Part shown: piece after piece, positions 54,801-64,000 of the stretch | How positions within the stretch are numbered: position 1 is the first letter of the stretch | Layout of the letters: the number at the start of each line of letters is the position of its first letter | Assembly: GCA_905178155.1 (NCBI GenBank) | Contig: CAJINV010000002.1 | Coordinates: 6,788,743-6,852,742, forward strand | DNA from: Amoebophrya sp. A120 | Lineage: Eukaryota > Sar > Dinophyceae > Syndiniales > Amoebophryaceae | Direction: 5' to 3' | Length of the DNA stretch: 64,000 nt | Translations under genes and position numbers: made by a program | Notes under the pieces: model-generated | Told to the model about the DNA's origin: nothing | What the model saw: only the letters and a program-made list of their open reading frames with translations | Database searches by the model: none

Positions 54801-57800
54801 CGAAACCGAGTTAGACTTCGAGACGAAAGCGAAGGTGAAGCAGAAGAGACAGCACGACCAGCTACTGACCCTGTTCGGCGAGATTTCCAAAGATTTGGAA
54901 AAGGAACGGAATCTGAATTCCAGATTAGTGCAAACGGTGGACGCAATGGAAAACACCTCCGCCGTTTTGTACGCACCATCCAGGGGCGGAATCCCACCAC
55001 CGAACATGATGGGCGGCGGCGGCGGGGGAGGTACTAACCGCTCGGACCGCAAAAGAGGAGGACAACATCACAGCACTTCTTCGGCGAGGCATTCGGGTGT
55101 TGGGGCCAACCGGGGGACGAGTAACCAACCGGAGGAAAATCTTTTTGGTGGTATGGTCATCAACAAGAAGGACTTTTTCCACAAGCAGAAGTCCTCGAAC
55201 TCCGTGCGGTCGGGCCGACAAACCCCAGTTTTGTCTGTCCAAAGACGGCTTTCGTCCGCGTCCAATGCTGGTGCTGCGTTCAACATGATCCCTGGGTTTG
55301 CCCAGCGGAATACGTTCGCGAATTTCGGAAATCGGGGTAGCGGTTTCACTGCGACTTCATCCATGTCTCTGAACACGGCGAATTTAGAGTCTGCCATGAA
55401 CAGTGTGCAGCTAGGAGTGGACAGTCCGTTTTTCAGTCGGAAGAACAGCATGCAGAGCAATGTTGGCACGAACAGCACCCCGTTCGCCAGCCAACCGCTC
55501 GGCGCGGCGAGGAGAAGCCGCGAGTTGATGCGGCGGATCTCGACCGGCCAGGACTTGCAGACTGCGATGGGAGGAGGTGGAGTTGGAGCTGCTTCCTCCC
55601 TGCCGATGTCGAATTACGCGAACCTTCCCCCCTCCTCCTCTCTCGACCGGCAGGGGTCTTTGCAGGAGCTTGTCGCACAGCGGAACTCGTTCAGTAAGTT
55701 TGGCGGAGGAGGAAATGCCGGTGGCGGAGGCGGCCGTGGAGGTGGTCCGCCTCCTCTTCCGTATGACGACGGCGGCTCGGACTCGTTGAATGTCAGCCAG
55801 CGATCGAGTTTCAACTCTGTCGTTTCTCGACAGACTTTTCAGCGCGGGGAGCTGCACCGCGGCGGTGGCAATGAAAGTTTCCACTCGGTCGGATCGGCAG
55901 CTGATTTGGATAACCAGGCTGGCGTGCCGGTTACCGTCCCACGGCCGGAGCGGATTTCGCAACTGATGCAGAACTTCTACCCGCATCTTGCTGGTGCGCA
56001 GCATCATGGATCACATCAAATAACGGGCGGCGGAGCTGGTGGACAGCGATCCGCTGGGATTTCTCCGAGAAATTCCTTCAGCAACCCTCCAGGCGGTGGA
56101 GCTGGTGCGCGGGGGGCGTCCTTCGGCGCCGCTTCGTCCTTCCTCCGACGGGCGTCGGCCCCGAATGCGGTCTTTGGTGGTGGCCCTCCTGGAGGTTGGG
56201 GAGCAGCGGCTGCTGCGGGAGGTGGTCCTTTAGCCTCTATGCTGCCAGCGGCCAGGAACAGCTTCACCGGGCGAAATTCGTTTAGCAATTTGGGAGGGGG
56301 AGAAATGTCAGAGCTGGCCTCGATCGTGGAGGGGAAAAGGCAGACAATGGTGGAAGATTTTATCTCTAAGGACTACAGCACGGCAGATTATGACAAGGAA
56401 GTATCTGGTACAGCAAGTGCAACAAAACATCATCATCCCGACAGAAAGTATTTGCACCGGAGAAGGTCTGACTTTGTGGATTATGGCGACAAGTTGAAAA
56501 CCCTGTACATGACAGGAGGCACGACCAGCGGCAAAGGTGGTGGTAGTGGTGATAATGGGGGGAAGGAGAACCTGTTGCACGGCGGCACAAAGGCGGGGTT
56601 TCAAAAGCCTCCTACAGCTGTCTCTTCACAAGCAGCGGAAAACAACACGAGAAGCGATTCAATACCAAAACATCAACTGCCACTGCACGATGTCGTTCGG
56701 ATGAAGCAGCACGACCCTGAAGCTGGGCAAGAGATGAAGAAGGAGACCGCAGACGAGCAAAACCGCCATTCCTCGTCCTCCGCTGCCACAGAAGTGGTGG
56801 AGCCAGGACAAGAGAACCGCGACTCCCTTCTACCTGCGGTTGCCGACAAGAACCGCACTTCCGCAGTTTTCGGAACTACACTACAAGAGCGGTTCTCAAA
56901 AAATAGTAACAGTTCGCAAATCGCGTCCAGCCCTGCGGAGAGCGACAAGACCGTGGAACAAAAGCAGCCGTCTCCGACGGATTCCGAGGCAACGGTGACG
57001 TCGGAAGCTGGTGCAGCTGCTCCCGTGATGCCGAGCTTCAGCTTTTCGCCCGAGGCGGCTATGCCGATTATCGATAGCAAGGAGATAAACCAACTGGCGC
57101 TGTCGGTGATGTCGAGTCAAGAAACTGCTATGGGCTCAGTCGCGCGGTCGAAGGAGTTTTTTGTTGGTTGGAGTAAAAACGGAACAGCTGAAAATGGGAG
57201 TGTTGGACGTGGAGCAGCAGCAGCTCGTGAGATCAGCACTGCAGGTGACAACAACGACTTCGAGCCAACGCTTCGACTTCAAGCAGATAGCGGCATAGTA
57301 GGAAGAACGACCCCAACCAGTAATACTAACAACCTCATGCAAATAAACCACGACCCAAGCGAAAACCTCCCCATCGACCACCGCGCGACAGCAGAGCGTG
57401 ACGAGGAGGAAAACGAGAACGCTCCTGACTCCGAAAACGATTCCGACGTGGACGTTTTTGAGCAGTTGGAGCTCCTGCAAAAGGAAAAGCGCGAGTGGAT
57501 TATCAAGGAGCACGATTTCCAGCACGAGAAGAAATTTTTTCAACGGAAACTGCTGCAGAAGGACTCGTATGCATTGCAAAAACATCGTACTAGTACAAAA
57601 CGCATGACAAATTTTTCGTAAAGGAAAAATGAAATTTGTCATGCAGAAAAAGCTAAAAAAGCAGATCTGTCATGCAAGACCTGCATTTATACGAGTACGA
57701 TACTTTTGCACAGGATAACTCGGAAATCGAGAAGCTCGAGGAAGACATAGATTTCTACGCGGAGCAGGCAGAGGAACTGCGCGCGAAAAAATTGGTGCAA

Positions 57801-60800
57801 ATCGAGTCGGAGCTGAAGGAAGTGCGGGTGAAGTACGGAGAGGTTTGCGATGCGAAGGAGAAACTGGAAGAGGAAAAGGCAGAATGGAAATGTAAGTATT
57901 TCAACTTGCTGGAGTTGGACCAAAGTTGCACAGAAGGGGATACGGTGCAAGAAAACGTCGAAAAAAATCCAGACATCAGCGGCACGATAAGTAGATCAGG
58001 GGCTATTGATGCTGGGGAGGCTGCGCATGATTGCTCAGAAATAGACGAGCCTAATGTTGTTGATGGTACAAATTATCCAGGAGCACAAGCTGAGCATCAC
58101 CCGCCCGCTGGAGCGGAAACAGGCGGCACTGCGACCACGACCCCAACAGCACAGCACCACAAGAACTTGACGAAGCAGAAAAGACTGAACACCAAACTCA
58201 ACAAGGATTTGGAACTAGTGAAGCAAGAGAGAAATGCGCTTCTGGTGGATAAGCGCATTCTAGAAGCGGATGCCGAAACGAAAGAGCAACAGTTTTCGAA
58301 ACTCAGTCAAGATTTCCGACACCAGAAAAAGCTTTTGACCACAACCCAAGCAGACCTCGAGTTGTTAACCGACAAGTTTGAGCAGAAGAGGCTAGAATTC
58401 AAGACTTTATCCAACCACTTCGACTTGCAGAAAACGCAAACTTCTCACTTACAAAAAGAGAATGAGAAGTTCGATTTGGAGAACAAAGAACTGAAGAACC
58501 GATTGGAAATAGTGGAAACGTTTGAGCTGAAGGATCTACAGCAAAGGAACGATAAAATAGAACTGCTGCTATCAGTCGAAGAGCACAAGAATCTCCAGCT
58601 CCGCGCTCTAATCGATGAGAACAAACTGCGGCAAGATTTGGCGGAGCAGCAGCAAACGAGCGACTTCACGACCTTCGAGAAAGTAGAGCAGGTGGGGAAC
58701 TTGAGGCAGGTGGAACTGCTGGGCAAGCGGAACCAAGAACTGGAAAGTGAATTGATAAGATTGAAGCAGGGGAAGTTGGAGGAAGTGGAGAAAGAAAATT
58801 TGAAACTGATCAAACAAAATGAAGAATTGGAATATGAAGTGAAGAAGAAGGAACAAGTGGAAATCGCGAAATTGACCGAGTACGAGGAATTGATGGGAAA
58901 GCTGGAAAGCGGGCGGATATTGATTCTGGATTTCGAATCGCGATTGCAGCAAGCGCATATCTTCCTCGAGGAGGAGCGGAAGGAAAAGAACACTTTGTGG
59001 AAGGTTTTTGACGAAGAGCGGGCGGAATTGAAAGAGAAGCATAATCACGAGAAGGAGAAACTGCAGATGACCATCGAAGACCTACGGGCGGAACTTTTCT
59101 TCTCTGGCCTATCCACAAAAAAAACAGCACGATATCATCCCCATCCAGTTTGATGTCAACATCTACAAAACATGCATATGAAGTCTACTTAGCATGTTGT
59201 GCAAAAGGGGATGGTGATGGTTTTTTTTTTGTGGATACGGTCGGGTAGATTACTACAAGGACTTAGAGACCTGCTGCGAGGACTTCGGGACTAAGATTGA
59301 ATTTTTCGAAACAACAACGATTCCGCAGAAAGATCGGGAAGTTTTGAAGCTGAAGAAGGAGTTGGAACACTTTGCGAAGAATGTGGAGAAGGAAAAAGCA
59401 GAACTGCTCGAATTACGGAACCTGAAACTGTCAGCCGATATGAACTTGATCGACTTACAAGCGTGGAAGGAAAACGCTCTAGCCGATTACAATCAAAACG
59501 GGATGCGATTAGCGGACATGGAAAAAGACGTGTTGGACTCGAAGGGAAAACTCGCGGAAACGAAACAAGAGCTGACAGTCATCACGAAGAAACGCGCGAC
59601 TGCGATTTCAGTCGGTGTCACCGCAGATCCTGACATGATCCAGTATGGGTTCAAGCGGCACTATGTGAATAAAAATCAGCAAACAGATTGGAGCTTGCAG
59701 TTGGAGAAGAAGGAACGGAAACTCGTGACGGAGGAAGCGAAAAATGTGTACTACGATCAAATGCTGGTCAATAGTCCTGTCGGGGCGGCGGGGGATCATA
59801 GTCCTGACAATTTCGATAATTTTTTGTACAACGAAAGCAACAGCCTCTTCTCTCCAGTTTCCTTCGGAGGTGGAGACAACATCGGATCGCCGACGAGTCA
59901 AACATCCGCGCCAGGACTTGCAAGACCCGGACTTCCGGGAGTCCATCCAGCGAAAACGCCTAAGTCCGGAAAACAGCAGCGCTTTTCGTGGCCATAACAT
60001 GCTGATTCGCCTGGTTTTTTGGGTCGTTTTCGTGCGCCGGCGCAAGTTGCCCGTGGCGCAAACCTCCTGGTGGAGGCTTCCCAAGCTGCCTAGCCATGGT
60101 CGCCTTCCCTGGCTACGCAGCACCTGGGGTGGCCGTTGTTCTCGGAGTAAATGCTCTGGCCATGATTGTCTTTCGATTCTGCTCTCAGAATGCCTGCGCA
60201 GCATCGGGCGAGGGGGTTCTTTGGCAGAGTGGGGCTTCTGCGTGCACAGCCAGAGAGGCAGCGCCCTATGGCCACGGCCTTGCGCCCTCCACGGCTAGTA
60301 GCCTAGGGCAGCAGGGTTTTGGGGCGTGTTCTGCCTCGCCCCGCCCAAGCCGGCAGACTGGCAGGCGTGCCTGGCGCCCTCCCTTGGTAACCTCGCGGCG
60401 CCTTGTTAGCGTCTCTACCGGCGTGCACCCTCTTCACCTGGCAGGGGCCTTGGCGTTGTCTCCCCTTGCCTCCTTCGGGCGTGTGGTGCAGCTGTGGCTT
60501 CGCCTCTTCTCAAGACGCCAGCCGAGCAATGTCAATTTTTGCCGGCCGCCAGGCCATGGTGGATAATGTTATCCCCGCTCTATTGCTGGTGGTGCGGGTG
60601 CGGCGTGCCACACCATGCAGGACGGACCCGGGACACATTGGGGCCGCACGGTATGGCGGCCTGTATTTCTGGCCAATGAGGTGCCGGGGTTTGGTCCAGC
60701 GTGTGATGGTGGTTGTGGCAAGAATGGCGGCAGGGCACGGCCGCCACGCTTCTGCCAGCCCAGTGCACCTTTTTTGCTTTGTTGGCGCCGCCGGGCTTCC

Positions 60801-63800
60801 AGCCAGCGGCGCCGTGCGCATTCGCCCCCGAACGGGCGCGGGGGGACAGGCCATCGCCACCCGGCCGGGCCACCCACGAAAAAAAACGCCCCGGGGGGCG
60901 GCGCCGGGGTTCTACAGATGTTTGTGGCGCCTGCCGTCTGCTGCTGAAAAAGCCGTATGCGCGCAAGTTTTGCGCAAGTCCGCAGCAAGTTCTGGAATCG
61001 TCTCGCGCTATCCACCGTTTTGGCTCTAACTTTTCTCCAGTCTCCTTCGGAGGTGGAGACAACATCGGATCGCCGACCAGTCATCTGGTATATTTTCGCT
61101 GCGACACATGGGTGGGGTGGTTAACTAGCTAGAATGTGGCCGCTTGTTATGACTATGATAGCCAACGGGAGAGATCTTCGTCAGAGATACCGGCCGCCAC
61201 AGAAGAGAGGCCATTCCGTCGCGATTCGCGTCTGCAAGTGTAGTGGGCGCGATGCATACGAGAAGACGCCCGGCGTGTCACATGTGCAACGCTTGCTCCT
61301 TCAGCATGATCATGAGCGTGATCCTGCTGACTCAACAGCAACACAAAGACCTGGAGTAATAGATGGCCACAAAGGCCAGAAGCCCAGGCCCGTCCGCGGC
61401 CAGCTCAGCTGCCCCCGCGCCGGCCGAAAAGCCTGGATGCCGGCGGTGATCAGGGTGGAGGAAAGACCGGAAATCAAACAGCGAAAAAAGTGCGCGCACA
61501 TGCGCGAAATTTGTGTTGCGGGAGGGTCAAAAGTGCCTCTTTTTTGAGTATGATCATGTTTTTTGGCCACGAGCTAACGGCGGCCATGGTCATATTTCCT
61601 GACCTGCCTCATACCACCGTGATTGGCGGTTTTTGTAAAATGCTACTTTTCAGCGTTTTCGCGCCATAGCATCGGTTTAAAAAACATGATCGTGCGCTAC
61701 TTTGTGTCATTTTCTTTTAGAAATTTTCCAACTTCTCCAAAAGTGACACATCTGAGCTGCGGAAAAATGGTATGATCATGTTTTTCAAACACGATGGCAC
61801 AGGGCACATAAGGCCCTCACCAGAAAAAGCATGATCATGCCCAAAATTGCCAATTTTCGCGGTCCGCGAAAATTGCGAAAAAGTCCGTGAATTTCTTGTG
61901 TCGAAGACAAGAAATCGTCCTGGCCCGGCTCAGGGCCAGCGGATCCCGGAATTGGTATGATCATGCTTTTTAAGCACGGCGAGGCTGGGCTCTCCGGCCC
62001 CGCCTTTTGGGTGACTTTTGGTCCTGGGGCAGTGGACAAGCGATTCGCCAGAGTCCAGGCCCCCTCCAATAGCACGCAGGTCAATCCTCATCCGGGGCGC
62101 CCGGGCTCGGCTTCCCACCCCCGAACGCCCCAGCTGTGGCGCTGGCCATCTTCCCTGCTGACGAGGCTGCAACGCAGGCGGGGTGGCGTCCCGCACATGC
62201 TCACCCAGCAAGTGCCTTGCCAGATCCCTCCTGTTAGCTAGCTAAGTCATCACATCAAGCGGCCACTAGTTGCTTCGTGACATTCCTCCTTCCAACTCAA
62301 TCAAAACACTACGCACGCCCTACTATCCCGGCGAGGAAAAAAAGGAAAAAATAACGAGGCTTTTTTTTGAAAAAAAAGTGGCATTTTTTAGGTAAAAGTG
62401 GGTGCGTGTATGATTATGATCATTTTTTTCAGCGCGATATCGGAGGTGGAGACAACATCGGATCGCCGACGAGTCTTGTTTCCTTCGTTATGCCTTGCAC
62501 GGTCGTTAGCATACAGAATGGTGAATTTGCAGTGAATTTGTATTGCATGACTTGCATTTACTAACAAAAGAGAAGGGCGCTGCGTAGGTATGGACACGAA
62601 CCCAAGCAGCCCACGCAGCGTGAAGGGCTGCTCGTCGCCCGGTGGCACTTGCAGCACCGAAAAAAGTGGTCTTGCGGGGGCCCGCCGGACTGTGTGGGGC
62701 ACGCATATGTAACCAAAGATGGTGAATCGTGTGGCTCTTGTTCATCTGCGCGTCTGCCTCAGAAGTTCCTCTCCGGAAAGGCCGGGAGGGAGGGCGACGC
62801 CTGAACACAGGGGCACTAGTTCAACACGTGCGCTCTCACGAGTTGTGGATGTGGCTTGGAATTGGATATCTGGGAGTAGCCTCGGGTGGAAAGGAAGGCA
62901 CGACTCGGCTACGGGCACTAGCTTGCTTGGCCTGGTGTGCTCGGCTTACAACTCCCAAGGCGTGTTTTTGCCCCCGGAGCAAGTCTGTTTCGACGTGGCT
63001 CTCAGGTCAAGAATTCTCTTGGTGAATTTTGAGGCTTTTTGTTTTTGCGACACTTTTTTGAAGCCCCCAAACCCGGAGTTTCTCACGCGCTAGCGAATTT
63101 TGAAAAGGAGCCGGAGGCCAAAATTCACCGGCGCCCTTTTCAAAATCCACCCCAAAATTCACCGGGCGCCCATTTTCGACCGTGATAAGCAAACTTTAGC
63201 GCAGAAAAGTACTCAAAAAAGTGCACAGATAGGCCATGAGAAGGAACGCAAAGGGGGAAAAAGCGGAGTCCTCTGCTGCCCTAAGCCCGTCTGTATTCTG
63301 CTGAAAATGCCGCAAGATTTCACGCGCCTGCCGGGAAAATGCGTCAAAGCTCTCGGCCGGGTCCTTTCGTCCTTGCCTGCCTTCTTGCTTAGTTGTATGC
63401 GCTTCGCAGCCTTTATTTCTGGCGTCTTTGCCGCGGCTGCTGCAGTGCTCTTCTGCGAGAACCCGGAGGCGCAAAAATCTGCCCAAAGAACGGCGCCCGG
63501 GCCATGTCCTCTGGCTGCCCACTGCACAAAAGCCCGCGGCTGCTGCGCGGTGCAGGGCCTTCTACTTCCCAGAACAGGGCCAAGAGGGACAATGTCCCGG
63601 CGGGCTCATCTGCAATTTGGCATGCAAAATTCACTGCAAATTCACCACTTCTCATGCTAACGGGTGTTAAAGCTCTAGTTCCTTCGGAGGTGGAGACAAC
63701 ATCGGATCGCCGACGAGTCTCTCATCTCTGCAGAAGCAGTTCTCTATCGGCGGCAATGGTCCCCTGGCCGGCGGCGCGGGTGATAGTACGAGCTTGAGTT

Positions 63801-64000
63801 TCAGAAAACTGCGAACCACACAGCAGCTCGACAGTCCCCCCGGCGCGATGGCTTTGAGCAGTCCGCTGAACCAGAGCCAAAACATCCGTGCTTCGCGGTG
63901 GCGGAAGTTGCGTGCGGTTACGAAATTCGTTGTACAGCAGCAACACGCGCCGGCGGCAGCCTCTGCGGGCGATGCTGATGATCAGAAAACGGACGGTCGG
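51829..64000 (+). CDS. Very long Ser/Gly-rich coiled-coil protein (3' end outside window)
   Basis: Exons 51829-57567, 57723-59109, 59243-59899 and 63720 onward; phase holds across all joins. The first exon is 5.7 kb with no intron. Residues 1-900 are low complexity, rich in Ser, Ala, Glu, with Gly runs. A coiled coil lies near 925-1050 (LENKIESLEQTVFELE). About 1060-1520 is Gly/Asn/Ser-rich and repeats an R-x-S/N-S-F motif (QRNSFSKF, PRNSFSNP, ARNSFTGRNSFSNL), which fits basophilic kinase sites. Exons 2-3 encode about 650 residues of nearly continuous coiled coil. After the 3.8-kb composite insert the frame continues as LSSLQKQFSIGG to the window end. An alternative end at 59997 exists if the insert is not spliced. 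A cytoskeletal or scaffold role is plausible; no family recognised. Confidence 0.75.
57568..57717 (+). mobile_element. Introner, family G
   Basis: 150 bp between exact ACTCG repeats. Left TATGCATTGCAAAAACATCG, then TACTAGTA; right TACGATACTTTTGCACAGGATA region. Joins LLQKDS to EIEKLEE, inside a coiled coil. Same family as 29333-29488. Confidence 0.92.
59110..59237 (+). mobile_element. Introner, family E
   Basis: 128 bp. TATCCACAAAAAAAACAG at the left, TTTTTTTTTTGTGGATA at the right; flanks TGGCC/CGGTC (3 of 5). Joins LFFSG to RVDYYKD. Confidence 0.85.
59861..59899 (+). repeat. 39-bp exonic direct repeat, copy 1
   Basis: Encodes SFGGGDNIGSPTS. Begins CCTTCGGAGGTGGAGACAAC. Left boundary of a three-element tandem insert; further copies at 61044, 62440 and 63681. 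Confidence 0.95.
59900..61043. mobile_element. Insert 1 of 3 in the coiled-coil gene
   Basis: About 1.14 kb, GC-rich. Near the left end CCAGGACTTGC...GGACTTCC has an inverted counterpart near the right end (complement of CCAGAACTTGCTGCGGACTT). The 97 bases after copy 1 stay open (QTSAPGLARPG to a stop at 59997), which could instead be a real terminus. No transposase seen. Confidence 0.6.
61044..61082 (+). repeat. 39-bp exonic direct repeat, copy 2
   Basis: One change near the right end (GACCAGTC for GACGAGTC). The match with copy 1 extends about 10 bp to the left (TCTCCAGT), so this copy was made from a longer exon piece. Confidence 0.92.
61083..62439. mobile_element. Insert 2 of 3, with repeated TATGATCATG palindromes
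   Basis: About 1.36 kb. Near the left, AACTAG...GTGGCCGCTTG...ATGACT; near 62244-62273 its inverted counterpart (AGTCATCACATCAAGCGGCC). ATGATCATG-type palindromes occur near 61300, 61551, 61771, 61830, 61956 and a variant at 62415. A further palindrome is ATTTTCGCGGTCCGCGAAAA at about 61853. No coding gene. Confidence 0.6.
62440..62475 (+). repeat. 36-bp exonic direct repeat, copy 3
   Basis: Shorter at the left than the other copies (starts TCGGAGG after CGCGATA). Confidence 0.92.
62476..63680. mobile_element. Insert 3 of 3, with clear terminal inverted repeats
   Basis: About 1.2 kb. The left GTTAGCAT then GGTGAATTTGCAGTGAATTT is matched in inverse by AAATTCACTGCAAATTCACC then ATGCTAAC at the right end (about 63625-63661). 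The interior is GC-rich with a repeated AAAATTCACCGGCGCCC-like word near 63120-63170. No transposase recognised. Confidence 0.7.
63681..63719 (+). repeat. 39-bp exonic direct repeat, copy 4
   Basis: Identical to copy 1 and directly followed by open frame LSSLQKQF. It marks the right boundary of the composite insert. Confidence 0.95.

Noticed and set aside
60403-61132. ORFs inside insert 1 as a possible transposase
   Set aside because: No catalytic motif or recognisable domain, and similar ORFs occur in all frames and on both strands.
1-64000. CRISPR arrays, bacterial operons, ribosome binding sites
   Set aside because: No short regularly spaced repeats with unique spacers; the genes have spliceosomal introns and eukaryotic content.
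1-64000. tRNA or rRNA genes
   Set aside because: I saw no convincing cloverleaf or rRNA core by eye; a covariance-model scan would be needed to exclude a tRNA.

Overview
This is nuclear DNA of a flagellated protist, most likely an alveolate of the Syndiniales/Amoebophrya kind. The evidence is a 5-subunit-style mixture of gene content and intron type. The window has genes for intraflagellar transport (IFT121/WDR35) and axonemal dynein (DNALI1/p28), a secreted TSP1+VWA protein, and many short transposon-like introns ('introners'). As far as I recall, introners with inverted repeats and non-canonical splice sites are described for Amoebophrya; the species call is inference.

Layout. 1-4726: 3' part of a gene whose nine introns are all introners. 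6703-9597: its tandem paralogue, a single-pass membrane protein. 11160-15190: secreted coiled-coil/TSP1/VWA protein. 15950-18977: multipass membrane protein, followed by an unplaced ORF (19320-19601). 20593-21354: MCTS1/Tma20 with a PUA domain. 21977-25640: Cys-rich unknown with five introners. 26967-33143: large NAD-glutamate dehydrogenase with N-terminal ankyrin repeats. 35959-36882: secreted EF-hand protein between two GC-rich islands. 38709-47187: IFT121. 47643-48672: an inverted-repeat element. 49535-50966: DNALI1. 51829 to the window end: a very long Ser/Gly-rich coiled-coil protein. All confident genes are on the + strand.

Introns. There are two classes. Ordinary GT-AG introns (about 90-200 bp, one of 3.6 kb) are the only kind in MCTS1, DNALI1 and the EF-hand gene. 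I delimited 29 introners of 109-725 bp. Each runs from 5'-TA(T) to ATA-3' with inverted-repeat ends and lies between 5-bp direct repeats: 14 exact, 5 matching 4 of 5, the rest decayed. Removing the element plus one flank repeat restores the frame every time, and every complete gene then totals a multiple of three. The boundaries have no GT-AG.

Two loci carry much larger tandem insertions separated by long direct repeats. One is three inverted-repeat elements between four copies of a 36-39 bp exon segment (59861-63719). The other is a duplicated element between copies of a 61-bp repeat inside the IFT121 intron (40277-43536, with a 438-N gap). A 96-bp duplication around a lone N at 1579 looks like an assembly error, because the reading frame needs it collapsed.
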